Shown here: positions 6,669 to 13,642 of the stretch, piece after piece
Layout: each line of letters opens with the position of its first letter
How positions within the stretch are numbered: the first letter of the stretch is position 1
Origin: Sulfurovum sp.
Lineage (GTDB): Bacteria > Campylobacterota > Campylobacteria > Campylobacterales > Sulfurovaceae
Assembly: GCA_016744875.1 (NCBI GenBank)
Contig: JADGDL010000046.1
Coordinates: 1 to 14,215 of the forward strand
Direction: 5' to 3'
DNA length: 14,215 nucleotides
Notes under the pieces: model-generated
Database searches by the model: none
What the model was told of the DNA's origin: nothing
What the model saw: the letters and a program-made list of their open reading frames with translations, nothing else
Position numbers and translations under genes: made by a program

Positions 6669-7736
6669 ATGTCACACAAACTAACCATCAAAGCATTCTT
6701 CTTTAATGCAAAAACAGATTACTTGCCATACTACAAAAACTTCAGTCTTACCATGGAGTCTGATGCAACAGCAAAAGAAGTACTCGCACAGATCCACGAG
6801 AAAAATGAAAACTTCTCATACCCTAAGCAGCTTCTTGTATTTCGTATCAACGGTTTAGTTGTAGATGCAAAAGAGACTGTAGGGACTATCGTTGAACGTT
6901 TAGGTACAGAGTTGCAAATAGACCCTGTAAGTTCGTACCGTTCAAATGATGGACTTAAGATCAATGACGCAGACTTTATGCAAAGTTTTGAACTTTTAGC
7001 ATCTTACGCCTCTGAAGATGATCTTAAAACATATAAAAAAATGTATGCTTTACATTATGCTTCTGAGTCTTCGAACTTTGATCGTACATATATCGGAGAT
7101 GCAGTACTTGTTCTTGCGCATAAGATGATCCAGAACAACCCTGAGAATGAAGAAGCTATCCTTGAAGCTATTACCTCTGTACAATCTGGTCTTATGGATT
7201 GCGAATATGAAAATAATCTCTTTAATGCAGAAGATCACACTGAAACTATTGAAGCATTAAAAAAATTAGCTAATCCAGAAGATGGTCCATCTTTATGTTC
7301 ATTGATCATGACACGTATAAGAGGCAAAGAAAAAGTAGAAAAAGAAGTGGTTGAACCTAAAAGAAAGATTGTAACTATTAATAACTTAGAAGAAAAAACT
7401 GTAGCACATTATGCAGGTCTTTCCTCTCATACTAAAATGCATGCATTAATGCATGACAAGGACATTAGAGAAGTTCACTTCTCTAGAGTAAATAAACTTT
7501 CAGGGCTTCATATCTTAGAAGCCAATAAAGATCTGGCTTTCAAAAAAGCTGGTGCAACACTTCTAGACGCATTTGATGCCGGAACAGAAGTACTTGTGGT
7601 TGAAGATCTTGACACATTTGATATGTTCACACAAAACTTTGCTGCTATTGAAAGAACGATAGGTAGAAAAATGATAGGTTTAGAATTGATCTCATCAGAA
7701 GACTTTGAAACACAAATTTCATCCATAGAAGCATAA
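6669..7736 (+). CDS. FrdB/CCG-like protein lacking Fe-S cysteines (probably DUF5644 family)
   Basis: A 355-residue protein. ATG 6669 is preferred over ATG 6657 because GGAG (6659-6662) lies 6 nt upstream and the N-terminus then matches FrdB. Residues 4-20 nearly repeat the start of FrdB in this window (TIKAF-FNA-TDYLPY). Residues 141-178 align with FrdB 176-213 without gaps (YIGDAVLVLA against FLGPAALAAA, ending SGLMDC against SGVWDC). Residues 275-303 align with FrdC 199-227 without gaps (NKLSGLH against NKCCGFH; AGATLLDAFD against AGNALLDAVD). Of all the Fe-S and CCG cysteines, only C178 is kept. It is therefore unlikely to hold clusters and may be an assembly factor or pseudo-subunit of the Frd complex (inference). 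From memory, relatives in Campylobacterota are filed under DUF5644 or HdrB-like C-terminal domain. It precedes frdA but is separated from it by a hairpin and a new promoter. Confidence 0.75.
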   Translation: MSHKLTIKAFFFNAKTDYLPYYKNFSLTMESDATAKEVLAQIHEKNENFSYPKQLLVFRINGLVVDAKETVGTIVERLGTELQIDPVSSYRSNDGLKINDADFMQSFELLASYASEDDLKTYKKMYALHYASESSNFDRTYIGDAVLVLAHKMIQNNPENEEAILEAITSVQSGLMDCEYENNLFNAEDHTETIEALKKLANPEDGPSLCSLIMTRIRGKEKVEKEVVEPKRKIVTINNLEEKTVAHYAGLSSHTKMHALMHDKDIREVHFSRVNKLSGLHILEANKDLAFKKAGATLLDAFDAGTEVLVVEDLDTFDMFTQNFAAIERTIGRKMIGLELISSEDFETQISSIEA

Positions 7737-7747
7737 TCTCAGTATTT

Positions 7748-7779
7748 TGTCATCTTTTTGTACTAACAGAAAGATGATG
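7748..7779 (+). terminator. Hairpin after the gene at 6669 (weak terminator or 3'-end element)
   Basis: 7748-7760 pairs with 7767-7779 around a 6-nt loop (TACTAA); the core TCATCTTT/AAAGATGA is perfect and G-U pairs extend it. It starts 11 nt after the stop codon. No U-tract follows, so it is not a classical intrinsic terminator, but its position fits a transcript end or a stabilising 3' structure. Confidence 0.4.
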
Positions 7780-7856
7780 TATAGAGTATAGTAACACTTT
7801 CCCGTCTAAACACACGTTTACTCCCCTATTTATAACTATCTTAATCCTTTAAAAGC

Positions 7857-7862
7857 TATAAT
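7857..7862 (+). promoter_or_regulatory. -10 box (TATAAT) for frdABC
   Basis: A perfect TATAAT with a predicted start near 7869. The leader carries AAGGA (7881-7885), 9 nt before the frdA ATG. The upstream 90 nt include a small dyad TAAAC-4 nt-GTTTA (7807-7820), centred about 55 bp before the predicted start. Confidence 0.5.
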
Positions 7863-7894
7863 GAATACATTATGTATAAAAAGGATACACTTTT

Positions 7895-9622
7895 ATGAGC
7901 AAAAACTCAGATATTAAAATCTACGAATACGATGCTGTAATCGTTGGCTCTGGTTTAGCAGGATTGGCAGCTGCCAAAGAGCTAACAGAAGCAGGTAAAA
8001 AAACAGCAATAATTACTAAACTTCACCCCCTTCGTTCACACTCAGGTGCAGCACAAGGTGGTATAAATGCCGCACTTGGTGAAGAAGACTCTACTGAACT
8101 TCATGAATTTGATACTGTTAAAGGTTCTGATTACTTAGCTGATCAAGACTGTGTTGAACTTATGTGTACTAAGGCACCTGAAACTATACGCTGGGCAGAG
8201 AGAATGGGTGCTACTTTTTCCAGAAATGATGAAGGTAACATTGCAATGAGACCTTTTGGTGGACAGTCTAAGCCTAGAGCATGTTATGCAAAAGACAGAA
8301 CAGGATTGGCAGTACTTCAAGCTATCTATGAACAAGCATTTAGAGCGGGTATCGAAGTCTTTGATGAGTGGTATGCAGCGGATCTACTCTATGAAGATGG
8401 AAAAGTATCTGGTGTTGCAGCCTATGACATTCGTAACTCAAAACCAGCTATCTTTAATGCAAAAGTAACAATGTTCGCTACAGGTGGTCATGGTAGAGCA
8501 TATCGATTTAATTCTAATGCACATGCTAACACGGGAGATTCACTCTCCATAGTAGCGCGACATGGTCTTCCTCTAGAAGATATGGAATTTGTACAGTTCC
8601 ACCCGAGTGGTCTTGGTGGTTCCGGCGTACTTATCTCTGAAGCTGCACGTGGTGAGGGTGGTCGTCTTTTTAACTCTGAGGGTGAAAGATTCATGACTAA
8701 ATACGCACCTAATGCTATGGAACTTGCATCACGAGATGTTGTAAGTCGAGCGATTATGGAAGAAGTACGTCAAGGTAAAGGTGTTGGTAAAGGTGGTCAA
8801 TCAGTAAACATTGACCTCACTCACTTAGATCCTGAGATCATTTTAACACGACTTCCGGAACTCCGTGAACTTGCTATCGCATTTCAAGGTCAGGATATGC
8901 TTAAAGAACCTATCCACATCTCAGCTACTGCACACTACTCAATGGGAGGAATTCCTACTAACATTAACTGTGAAGTACGTAAATCACCTACTGAGATGAC
9001 AGAGGGGTTCTATGCTGCTGGTGAGTGTGCTTGTGTATCTGTACACGGTGCAAACAGACTTGGTGCGAACTCAGTACTTGAAGCCCTACTCTTTGGTCGT
9101 CATGCTGGTGAAAATATGGTTAAAAAAATTGATAAAGGTATAGAACTTCGTCAAGCAACTCCATCAGATGCAGACAAAATGTTAGCAGAAATGGAAAAAC
9201 TTAAAACTTCAAACGGTAATGAGTCTGTACCTGGGTTACGTGAAGCACTTCAGGTAGGAATGACTGCTGATGCAGGTGTCTTTAGAACAAAAGAGTCTTT
9301 AGAAAGACAAATTAAACTGATAGATGACTTACTTGGACGTTACAACAACATCCGTATCGATGATAAATCCAATACATTCAACACAGACCTACAAGAAGCT
9401 ATCGAGCTTGGACACATGTTAGAATTTTCTAAGTTCATTGTAGATGGTGCACTGAATCGCAAAGAGAGTCGTGGTGGTCATTACCGTGAAGACTTTCCTA
9501 CAAGAGATGATGCAAACTTCCTCAAGCATACCTATGCATATATGGATAAAGAGTTTAACATGACCCATGAATGGGGTGAAGTTGTGCTTGGTAAGTTTGA
9601 GCCTAAAGAAAGAACATATTAA
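7895..9622 (+). CDS. frdA: Fumarate reductase/succinate dehydrogenase flavoprotein subunit
   Basis: The catalytic subunit interconverting fumarate and succinate at a covalent FAD. The 575 residues match the family length. VGSGLAG (17-23) is the dinucleotide-binding loop. RSHSGAAQGG (47-56) contains His49, equivalent to the covalently flavinylated histidine. QFHPSG (234-239), EAARGEGGR (249-257, active-site Arg252), HYSMGG (347-352) and HGANRLGANS (384-393) are all intact. The N-terminus has no twin-arginine signal, unlike the periplasmic Mfr/Sdh enzymes of some Campylobacter and Wolinella, so a cytoplasmic enzyme is expected. It leads the frdABC operon; frdB begins 10 nt after its stop. In a reductive-TCA autotroph it would mainly reduce fumarate. 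The direction cannot be read from sequence, so sdhA is an equally valid name. Confidence 0.93.
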   Translation: MSKNSDIKIYEYDAVIVGSGLAGLAAAKELTEAGKKTAIITKLHPLRSHSGAAQGGINAALGEEDSTELHEFDTVKGSDYLADQDCVELMCTKAPETIRWAERMGATFSRNDEGNIAMRPFGGQSKPRACYAKDRTGLAVLQAIYEQAFRAGIEVFDEWYAADLLYEDGKVSGVAAYDIRNSKPAIFNAKVTMFATGGHGRAYRFNSNAHANTGDSLSIVARHGLPLEDMEFVQFHPSGLGGSGVLISEAARGEGGRLFNSEGERFMTKYAPNAMELASRDVVSRAIMEEVRQGKGVGKGGQSVNIDLTHLDPEIILTRLPELRELAIAFQGQDMLKEPIHISATAHYSMGGIPTNINCEVRKSPTEMTEGFYAAGECACVSVHGANRLGANSVLEALLFGRHAGENMVKKIDKGIELRQATPSDADKMLAEMEKLKTSNGNESVPGLREALQVGMTADAGVFRTKESLERQIKLIDDLLGRYNNIRIDDKSNTFNTDLQEAIELGHMLEFSKFIVDGALNRKESRGGHYREDFPTRDDANFLKHTYAYMDKEFNMTHEWGEVVLGKFEPKERTY

Positions 9623-9627
9623 GGAGG
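9621..9627 (+). promoter_or_regulatory. Strong ribosome-binding site deciding the frdB start
   Basis: AAGGAGG overlaps the frdA stop codon and lies 5 nt before ATG 9633 (2 nt before ATG 9630). It rules out the longer open frame from 9567, which would extend into frdA. It is also exactly complementary to CCTCCTT at 595-601 in the candidate small RNA, though any strong Shine-Dalgarno sequence would be. Confidence 0.8.
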
Positions 9628-9632
9628 TTATG

Positions 9633-10631
9633 ATGAGTGAAGTAAAAGATACTAGAAAAGTAACCATAAAGGCATTTAGATTTAATGCAGAAACTGATTA
9701 TCTTCCATATACAAAACAATATGAAATGGAAGTAGGAAAAGACGAACTGATACTTGACCTAATGAATAGAATAAAATGGGAACATGATGGTTCTTTCTCT
9801 TATAGACGATCTTGTAGACATGGTATTTGTGGCGCATGTGCCATTAAGGTAAATGGTAAGTCTGTACTTGCATGTAAACAAAATGCTATAGAACTTCTTA
9901 ACTTGTTTGATAACGACATCACACTTGAACCAAGTAGCAAAAAACGTGCAATTAAAGATTTGATCATCGACAAAACTGACTTCTGGGACAAACATGCAGC
10001 AGTGAAACCATTTATCGTTGCAGATATTGATCCTAGACCAGCATCTGAGTCAAAACAGTCTGTTGCTCAGTTTAATGCCTTACTAGATGCGGATCTCTGT
10101 ATACAGTGTGGTGCATGTCACTATGCCTGTCCAGCATTAGAAGTAAATGATGCATTCCTCGGGCCTGCTGCACTTGCGGCTGCCTATAGATTTACAGCAG
10201 ATACGAGAGATGAAGCGACAGAAGAAAGACTACAAATTACCTTCGAATCAGGTTCTGGTGTTTGGGATTGTGTGAAATGTTTTGAATGTGCAGAGGCATG
10301 TCCTAAAGAAGTTAATCCTATTGAAAAAATTGGAAAACTACATAATATGCAGTTTGAACATGGCGTAGCTGTAAGTAATGTTGCGACACGTCACGCAGAA
10401 GGTTTTTTAAGAGGTATGAAGAAAACAGGTTACTTGGATGAAGCCGATATCGTCACGTATTCTGAAGGTTACCTTGGTATGTATAAACATTTAGGTACTG
10501 CACTTAAAATGATGAAGACTGGTAAAATTCACTGGCACTCTGGAATACCATTTATAGACAGTATTCCGAAGATAAAAAACTTAGATGAGGTTCAAAAACT
10601 TATTGCAATCTCACAAACAAATAAGCTGTAA
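9633..10631 (+). CDS. frdB: Fumarate reductase/succinate dehydrogenase iron-sulfur subunit (E-type)
   Basis: Carries electrons between FrdC and the FAD of FrdA. With the start at 9633 it has 332 residues, about 90 more than E. coli SdhB or FrdB, the surplus being a C-terminal extension. The N-terminal ferredoxin domain binds [2Fe-2S] through C61, C66, C69 (CRHGICGAC) and C81. The helical domain has CIQCGACHYACP (C156, C159, C162, C166) and CVKCFECAEACP (C213, C216, C219, C223). The second of these is a full four-cysteine motif: in E. coli-type enzymes one position is not Cys and the third centre is [3Fe-4S]. Here a [4Fe-4S] centre is predicted, as in E-type (Sulfolobus-like) enzymes paired with CCG subunits. 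frdC begins 9 nt after its stop. Confidence 0.93.
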   Translation: MSEVKDTRKVTIKAFRFNAETDYLPYTKQYEMEVGKDELILDLMNRIKWEHDGSFSYRRSCRHGICGACAIKVNGKSVLACKQNAIELLNLFDNDITLEPSSKKRAIKDLIIDKTDFWDKHAAVKPFIVADIDPRPASESKQSVAQFNALLDADLCIQCGACHYACPALEVNDAFLGPAALAAAYRFTADTRDEATEERLQITFESGSGVWDCVKCFECAEACPKEVNPIEKIGKLHNMQFEHGVAVSNVATRHAEGFLRGMKKTGYLDEADIVTYSEGYLGMYKHLGTALKMMKTGKIHWHSGIPFIDSIPKIKNLDEVQKLIAISQTNKL

Positions 10632-10640
10632 GGAGAAAAG

Positions 10641-11537
10641 ATGAGCGAACAATTACATTACGCATTATTTACAGGATGTACTGCTAAGCAGTCTACACCT
10701 GAGTTACTTTCATCTACCCTTGCTGTAGCTGATAAGTTAGGGATCAAGATCACTATATTGGAAGAGGCTTCTTGTTGTGGTGCCAGTCACCTTCAGGATT
10801 TCGATGAGTTTTTAGCACACGTCTTAAACGCAAGAAACATCTGTTACGCAGAAAAACTGGGACTTACAATGATCACTATCTGTAATACCTGTCAGCTTAA
10901 CTCTGCAATGACAAAACATGCTTTAGATACTGACCCTGAGTTAAAAGCCAGAGTCAACGAAAAACTTGCAGAAGTAGGACTTGAGTATAAAGGTACTTCT
11001 GAGATCAAACACTTCCTTTATACACTTATAGATGAGTATGGTTTGGACAATGTAAAAGATAAAGTGACTACCCCACTTTCTCATTTGAACATAGCACCAT
11101 TTTACGGATGTCATAACATTAGACCCTCTGAGTTACATGAAGATGCAAATGGACATGAAAATCCATATGTACCAACATCATTAGATAATCTGATAGGTGC
11201 TCTTGAGGGTAATCCTGTAGAATATGAAAGTAAGAACAAGTGTTGTGGTTTTCATGTGGAACTTCAAGCTAACCATACATCTGAGGTATTGGCAGGGAAT
11301 GCCCTTCTCGATGCGGTAGATAACAACGCAGACCTTATGGTTACACCATGTCCACTCTGTCACCTCAAAATGGATACATACCAGGACAGCATTGGAAAAG
11401 TAATGGGTCGTGGAGTTGAACTTCCAGTATTACATATGCCACAGATGGTTGCCCTAGCTCTTGGATGTACAGAAAAAGAGATAGGCCTTAACTTCCACGT
11501 TCAAAAAGCGAAACACCTTTATACGGAAGCTTCATAA
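10641..11537 (+). CDS. frdC: HdrB-like CCG subunit of E-type fumarate reductase/succinate dehydrogenase
   Basis: A 298-residue protein with two CCG domains, homologous to heterodisulfide reductase subunit B and to SdhE/MfrE, which replaces the classical membrane anchor. Domain 1 has C13 (TGCTA), C45-C46 (SCCGASH) and C81/C84 (CNTC). Domain 2 has C157 (YGCHN), C201-C202 (KCCGFH) and C237/C240 (CPLC). All ten cysteines are present, so it should bind one or two non-cubane or zinc/Fe-S sites as in the family. No transmembrane helix is visible, so any membrane contact must be peripheral or through another protein. TAAGGAG, overlapping the frdB stop, precedes the ATG. It passes electrons between FrdB and quinol or another donor; which one is unknown. 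Confidence 0.92.
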   Translation: MSEQLHYALFTGCTAKQSTPELLSSTLAVADKLGIKITILEEASCCGASHLQDFDEFLAHVLNARNICYAEKLGLTMITICNTCQLNSAMTKHALDTDPELKARVNEKLAEVGLEYKGTSEIKHFLYTLIDEYGLDNVKDKVTTPLSHLNIAPFYGCHNIRPSELHEDANGHENPYVPTSLDNLIGALEGNPVEYESKNKCCGFHVELQANHTSEVLAGNALLDAVDNNADLMVTPCPLCHLKMDTYQDSIGKVMGRGVELPVLHMPQMVALALGCTEKEIGLNFHVQKAKHLYTEAS

Positions 11538-11554
11538 GACTTTCTACAAATTTA

Positions 11555-11576
11555 TTCCCATACATTTGTGTGGGAA
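11555..11576 (+). other. Hairpin between frdC and the small membrane-protein gene
   Basis: TTCCCATAC (11555-11563) pairs with GTGTGGGAA (11568-11576) around a 4-nt loop (ATTT): nine pairs including one G-U. No U-tract follows. The AAAGGA ribosome-binding site of the next gene starts only a few nt after the stem, so it could be an mRNA processing or stability element or a weak attenuator. Confidence 0.4.
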
Positions 11577-11593
11577 GACAAAAGGACTAAGCA

Positions 11594-11902
11594 ATGCAAG
11601 ACTTTCTTCTTTTTAATACCTTCATTACTCCAACATTACTTTTATTTTTCTATTATATAGGTGCAGTACTAATTCCTCTACTTAGTTGGTATTTTGCTGC
11701 ATGGATTTACAAAAATTATTTAATCGAAGTCTCTGGATTAATGAAGGAAGAAATACTAAGAAGAACAACGATAAAACAACGTATATATACAATTATTGTA
11801 TTTGTTCTATGCTTCTTATGTATGGAGATATTTTGGAGAGTACTCTTTGAATTTTTCATTGCCTATTTTGATATGCATGATGCATTAATGAGAATATCTT
11901 AA
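11594..11902 (+). CDS. Small two-helix membrane protein, DUF4282-like
   Basis: A 102-residue protein with two hydrophobic segments, about residues 12-38 and 66-93, separated by a charged loop (LMKEEILRRTTIKQR). The N-terminal DFLLFNTFITPTLLLF followed by a helix resembles the DUF4282 family of small bacterial membrane proteins, judged from memory and only moderately sure. An AAAGGA sequence precedes the ATG. It follows frdC by 56 nt with a hairpin between and no clear promoter of its own, so it may be read through from frdABC. A role as membrane partner for the soluble FrdABC complex is tempting because no classical anchor subunit is present, but nothing in the sequence, such as haem-binding histidines, supports it. 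Confidence 0.7.
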   Translation: MQDFLLFNTFITPTLLLFFYYIGAVLIPLLSWYFAAWIYKNYLIEVSGLMKEEILRRTTIKQRIYTIIVFVLCFLCMEIFWRVLFEFFIAYFDMHDALMRIS

Positions 11903-11917
11903 GCCTTACACCCCACT

Positions 11918-11938
11918 ATTAACACAAAATTAACACAA
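11918..11938 (+). repeat. Direct repeat of ATTAACACAA with 11-bp period, possible operator
   Basis: ATTAACACAA occurs at 11918-11927 and again at 11929-11938, one helical turn apart, ending 4 bp before the -10 box at 11943. It covers the -35 region of the NosL operon promoter. Tandem sites with 11-bp period are typical of OmpR/PhoB-type response regulators; this assignment is inference. Confidence 0.5.
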
Positions 11939-11942
11939 CAGC

Positions 11943-11948
11943 TATAAT
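11943..11948 (+). promoter_or_regulatory. -10 box (TATAAT) for the NosL operon
   Basis: A perfect TATAAT downstream of the direct repeats. Transcription would start near 11955. AAGGA (11968-11972) lies 7 nt before the ATG at 11980. Confidence 0.5.
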
Positions 11949-11979
11949 ATAGAACTATAAATTAAATAAGGATGTAAAA

Positions 11980-12690
11980 ATGAAAAAAGTGATATTAGCC
12001 CTCACGGCATTGGTAATGATGAGTTCAAATGGTTTGGCTGAAGAGATGAAAGCTATGACAGGTAAAAAAATGCCTACACGTTTTCAAGCTGTATCTATGG
12101 ATAAAGCAGAGATTCTACAAGAAGGTGATGCTAAGATGTACTGTCCAAGATGTGGGATGACACTTCCAATGTTCTATAAGACAAACCATGCAGCACATGT
12201 TGATGGTAAATCAGAACAATACTGTTCTATACACTGTTTAGCCGAAACTATGGAAAAAGACGGAAAAGTAACTGATCTTAAAGTGGTTGATAACACTACA
12301 TTGAAATTTATAGACGCAACAACTGCAAGCTATGTATTTGGTAGTTCAAAAGCTGGAACAATGAGTATGACAAGTAAATATGCTTTTGCAAATAAAGCAG
12401 ATGCTGAATCTTTTGCTAAAGAATTTGGCGGAAAAGTCATGAACTTTGAAGATACACTGGCATCAGTAAAAAGCACACTTGCCAAAGAACAAGCTATGGT
12501 CCAGAAAAAACAAGCAATGATGGCTCAAAAAGGCCAGATGATGTATAAGAAAATGTGTAAGACTATTGATACTAAATTTAACAGTATCGCTGAAGCAAAG
12601 TCATACTTAAAAGCACAGAAACCTTGTGGTGAGATCAAAGGTAAACAACTTCAAGCCATTGGTATTTTCTTAAACTCACGTAATAACTAA
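11980..12690 (+). CDS. nosL: Secreted NosL-domain protein with C-terminal two-cysteine module
   Basis: A 236-residue protein with a Sec signal peptide (cleavage near Ala20). The NosL domain covers about 50-165: CPRCGM (55-60) is the expected Cu(I)-binding motif, and YCSIHC (81-86) adds two cysteines at the second conserved site. NosL proteins deliver copper in the periplasm during nitrous oxide reductase maturation. A Met/Lys/Gln-rich linker (172-192, nine Met) leads to a tail (184-234) with C193 and C216. This tail resembles the first and last helices of a class I cytochrome c (G-x7-C and LQAIGIFL) but lacks CxxCH. The same module sits at the N-terminus of the next protein. It is most likely a lipid-free periplasmic copper chaperone. 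No nosZ is in the window, so a broader copper role remains possible. Confidence 0.85.
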   Translation: MKKVILALTALVMMSSNGLAEEMKAMTGKKMPTRFQAVSMDKAEILQEGDAKMYCPRCGMTLPMFYKTNHAAHVDGKSEQYCSIHCLAETMEKDGKVTDLKVVDNTTLKFIDATTASYVFGSSKAGTMSMTSKYAFANKADAESFAKEFGGKVMNFEDTLASVKSTLAKEQAMVQKKQAMMAQKGQMMYKKMCKTIDTKFNSIAEAKSYLKAQKPCGEIKGKQLQAIGIFLNSRNN

Positions 12691-12698
12691 GGCTTAAT

Positions 12699-13388
12699 AT
12701 GACACGGTTTTTTTTAGCACTATTTTTACTTTCAGGTCTTATGTATGCAGAAGATATTTCTCCTGCAAAATATGCAAAACTGGTACAAAAGGGTGAGAAA
12801 GTAGCTTTAAAACTGTGTGATGAAACGAAACTATCACAGATCAAAAGTAAAACAGTAACCAAGATTATTCAAGAGATTGACACTGTTAATCCCTGTTTAT
12901 CTCTTAATAGTAGAAATAAAGAGGCTTTAGCCTATTTTCTTATGGCAGGTTCATCTGAAACTTTTTCTAGTGTTAAGGGACAAATGCAAGTACCTAAATC
13001 AATAAAATGTCCTGTTTGTGGTATGTTTGTTGCCAAATATCCAAAATGGGCAGCACTCATCACCGAAAAGAATAATACTCACTATTTTGACGGTGTAAAA
13101 GATATGATGAAGTTTTATATTTTTGATGTTGATTTTCCTTATGACAGAACCAAGATAAGCAACATTGAAGTGACAGATTTTTATACACTTAAAGCCATCG
13201 ATGCAAAAAAAGCATTTTATGTTCTGGGTTCAGATGTATTTGGTCCTATGGGGAATGAACTTATACCTTTCCTAACTAAGGATGCTGCTCAAAACTTTAT
13301 GAAAGATCATAATGGTGATAAAATCATTATCTTTGATGAAATTACACCCAAGCTAGTTATGGGACTTGATGGATTAGAATATCCGTAA
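12699..13388 (+). CDS. Second secreted NosL-domain protein, N-terminal two-cysteine module
   Basis: A 229-residue protein with a signal peptide (cleavage after Ala17, LMYAED). Residues about 28-84 form the two-cysteine module (G32, C40, C66, then AYFL ending at 81). The NosL domain follows, with CPVCGM at 104-109, HYFDG (128-132) and a C-terminal part like that of NosL1 (KAIDAKKAFYVLGS). The second pair of cysteines seen in NosL1 is missing here, so metal binding may differ. It begins 8 nt after the previous stop, with AAGG overlapping that stop, and is surely in the same operon. The order module-NosL is the reverse of the first protein. It is probably a partner copper chaperone handing metal to or from NosL1; that part is inference. 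Confidence 0.85.
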   Translation: MTRFFLALFLLSGLMYAEDISPAKYAKLVQKGEKVALKLCDETKLSQIKSKTVTKIIQEIDTVNPCLSLNSRNKEALAYFLMAGSSETFSSVKGQMQVPKSIKCPVCGMFVAKYPKWAALITEKNNTHYFDGVKDMMKFYIFDVDFPYDRTKISNIEVTDFYTLKAIDAKKAFYVLGSDVFGPMGNELIPFLTKDAAQNFMKDHNGDKIIIFDEITPKLVMGLDGLEYP

Positions 13389-13408
13389 TATACAATATAG
13401 GATAAACC

Positions 13409-13642
13409 TTGTTTAAAGCACTTGTATTTTTATCATCATTATTGATCCTGATGATTTTCTTTGTGGGTACACACATGTTTTTCTTTCCCTATGATACACA
13501 TGTACGATCTTTACAAAATTTAACTAAACTCACACAGATCTCTAAACTTTCTTTATCTGAAGCTTATGATGCATCAACGCTCAATACTACCTACCCTGAA
13601 ATGCCTGGTTTGAACAGAATGGACTTTGTGTATGAACGTTAA
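13409..13642 (+). CDS. Small single-helix membrane protein in the NosL operon
   Basis: A 77-residue protein starting with TTG, supported by AGGAT (13399-13403) 5 nt upstream. One transmembrane helix covers about residues 4-27 and is followed by a short region on the far side, probably periplasmic (28-77). No cysteine or recognisable metal motif is present. It lies 20 nt after the second NosL gene and overlaps the permease gene by 11 nt, so it is co-translated with that transporter and may be an accessory of it. I do not recognise a family; small proteins in this position could be missed by automatic annotation because of the TTG start. Confidence 0.65.
   Translation: MFKALVFLSSLLILMIFFVGTHMFFFPYDTHVRSLQNLTKLTQISKLSLSEAYDASTLNTTYPEMPGLNRMDFVYER

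Noticed and set aside
7895..8050. Periplasmic (Mfr-type) orientation of the flavoprotein
   Set aside because: The N-terminus goes straight into the FAD-binding strand without a twin-arginine signal peptide.
9567..9632. Longer frdB start at 9567
   Set aside because: It would extend into the frdA coding region and leave the AAGGAGG at 9621-9627 unused; ATG 9633 fits this site and the family N-terminus.
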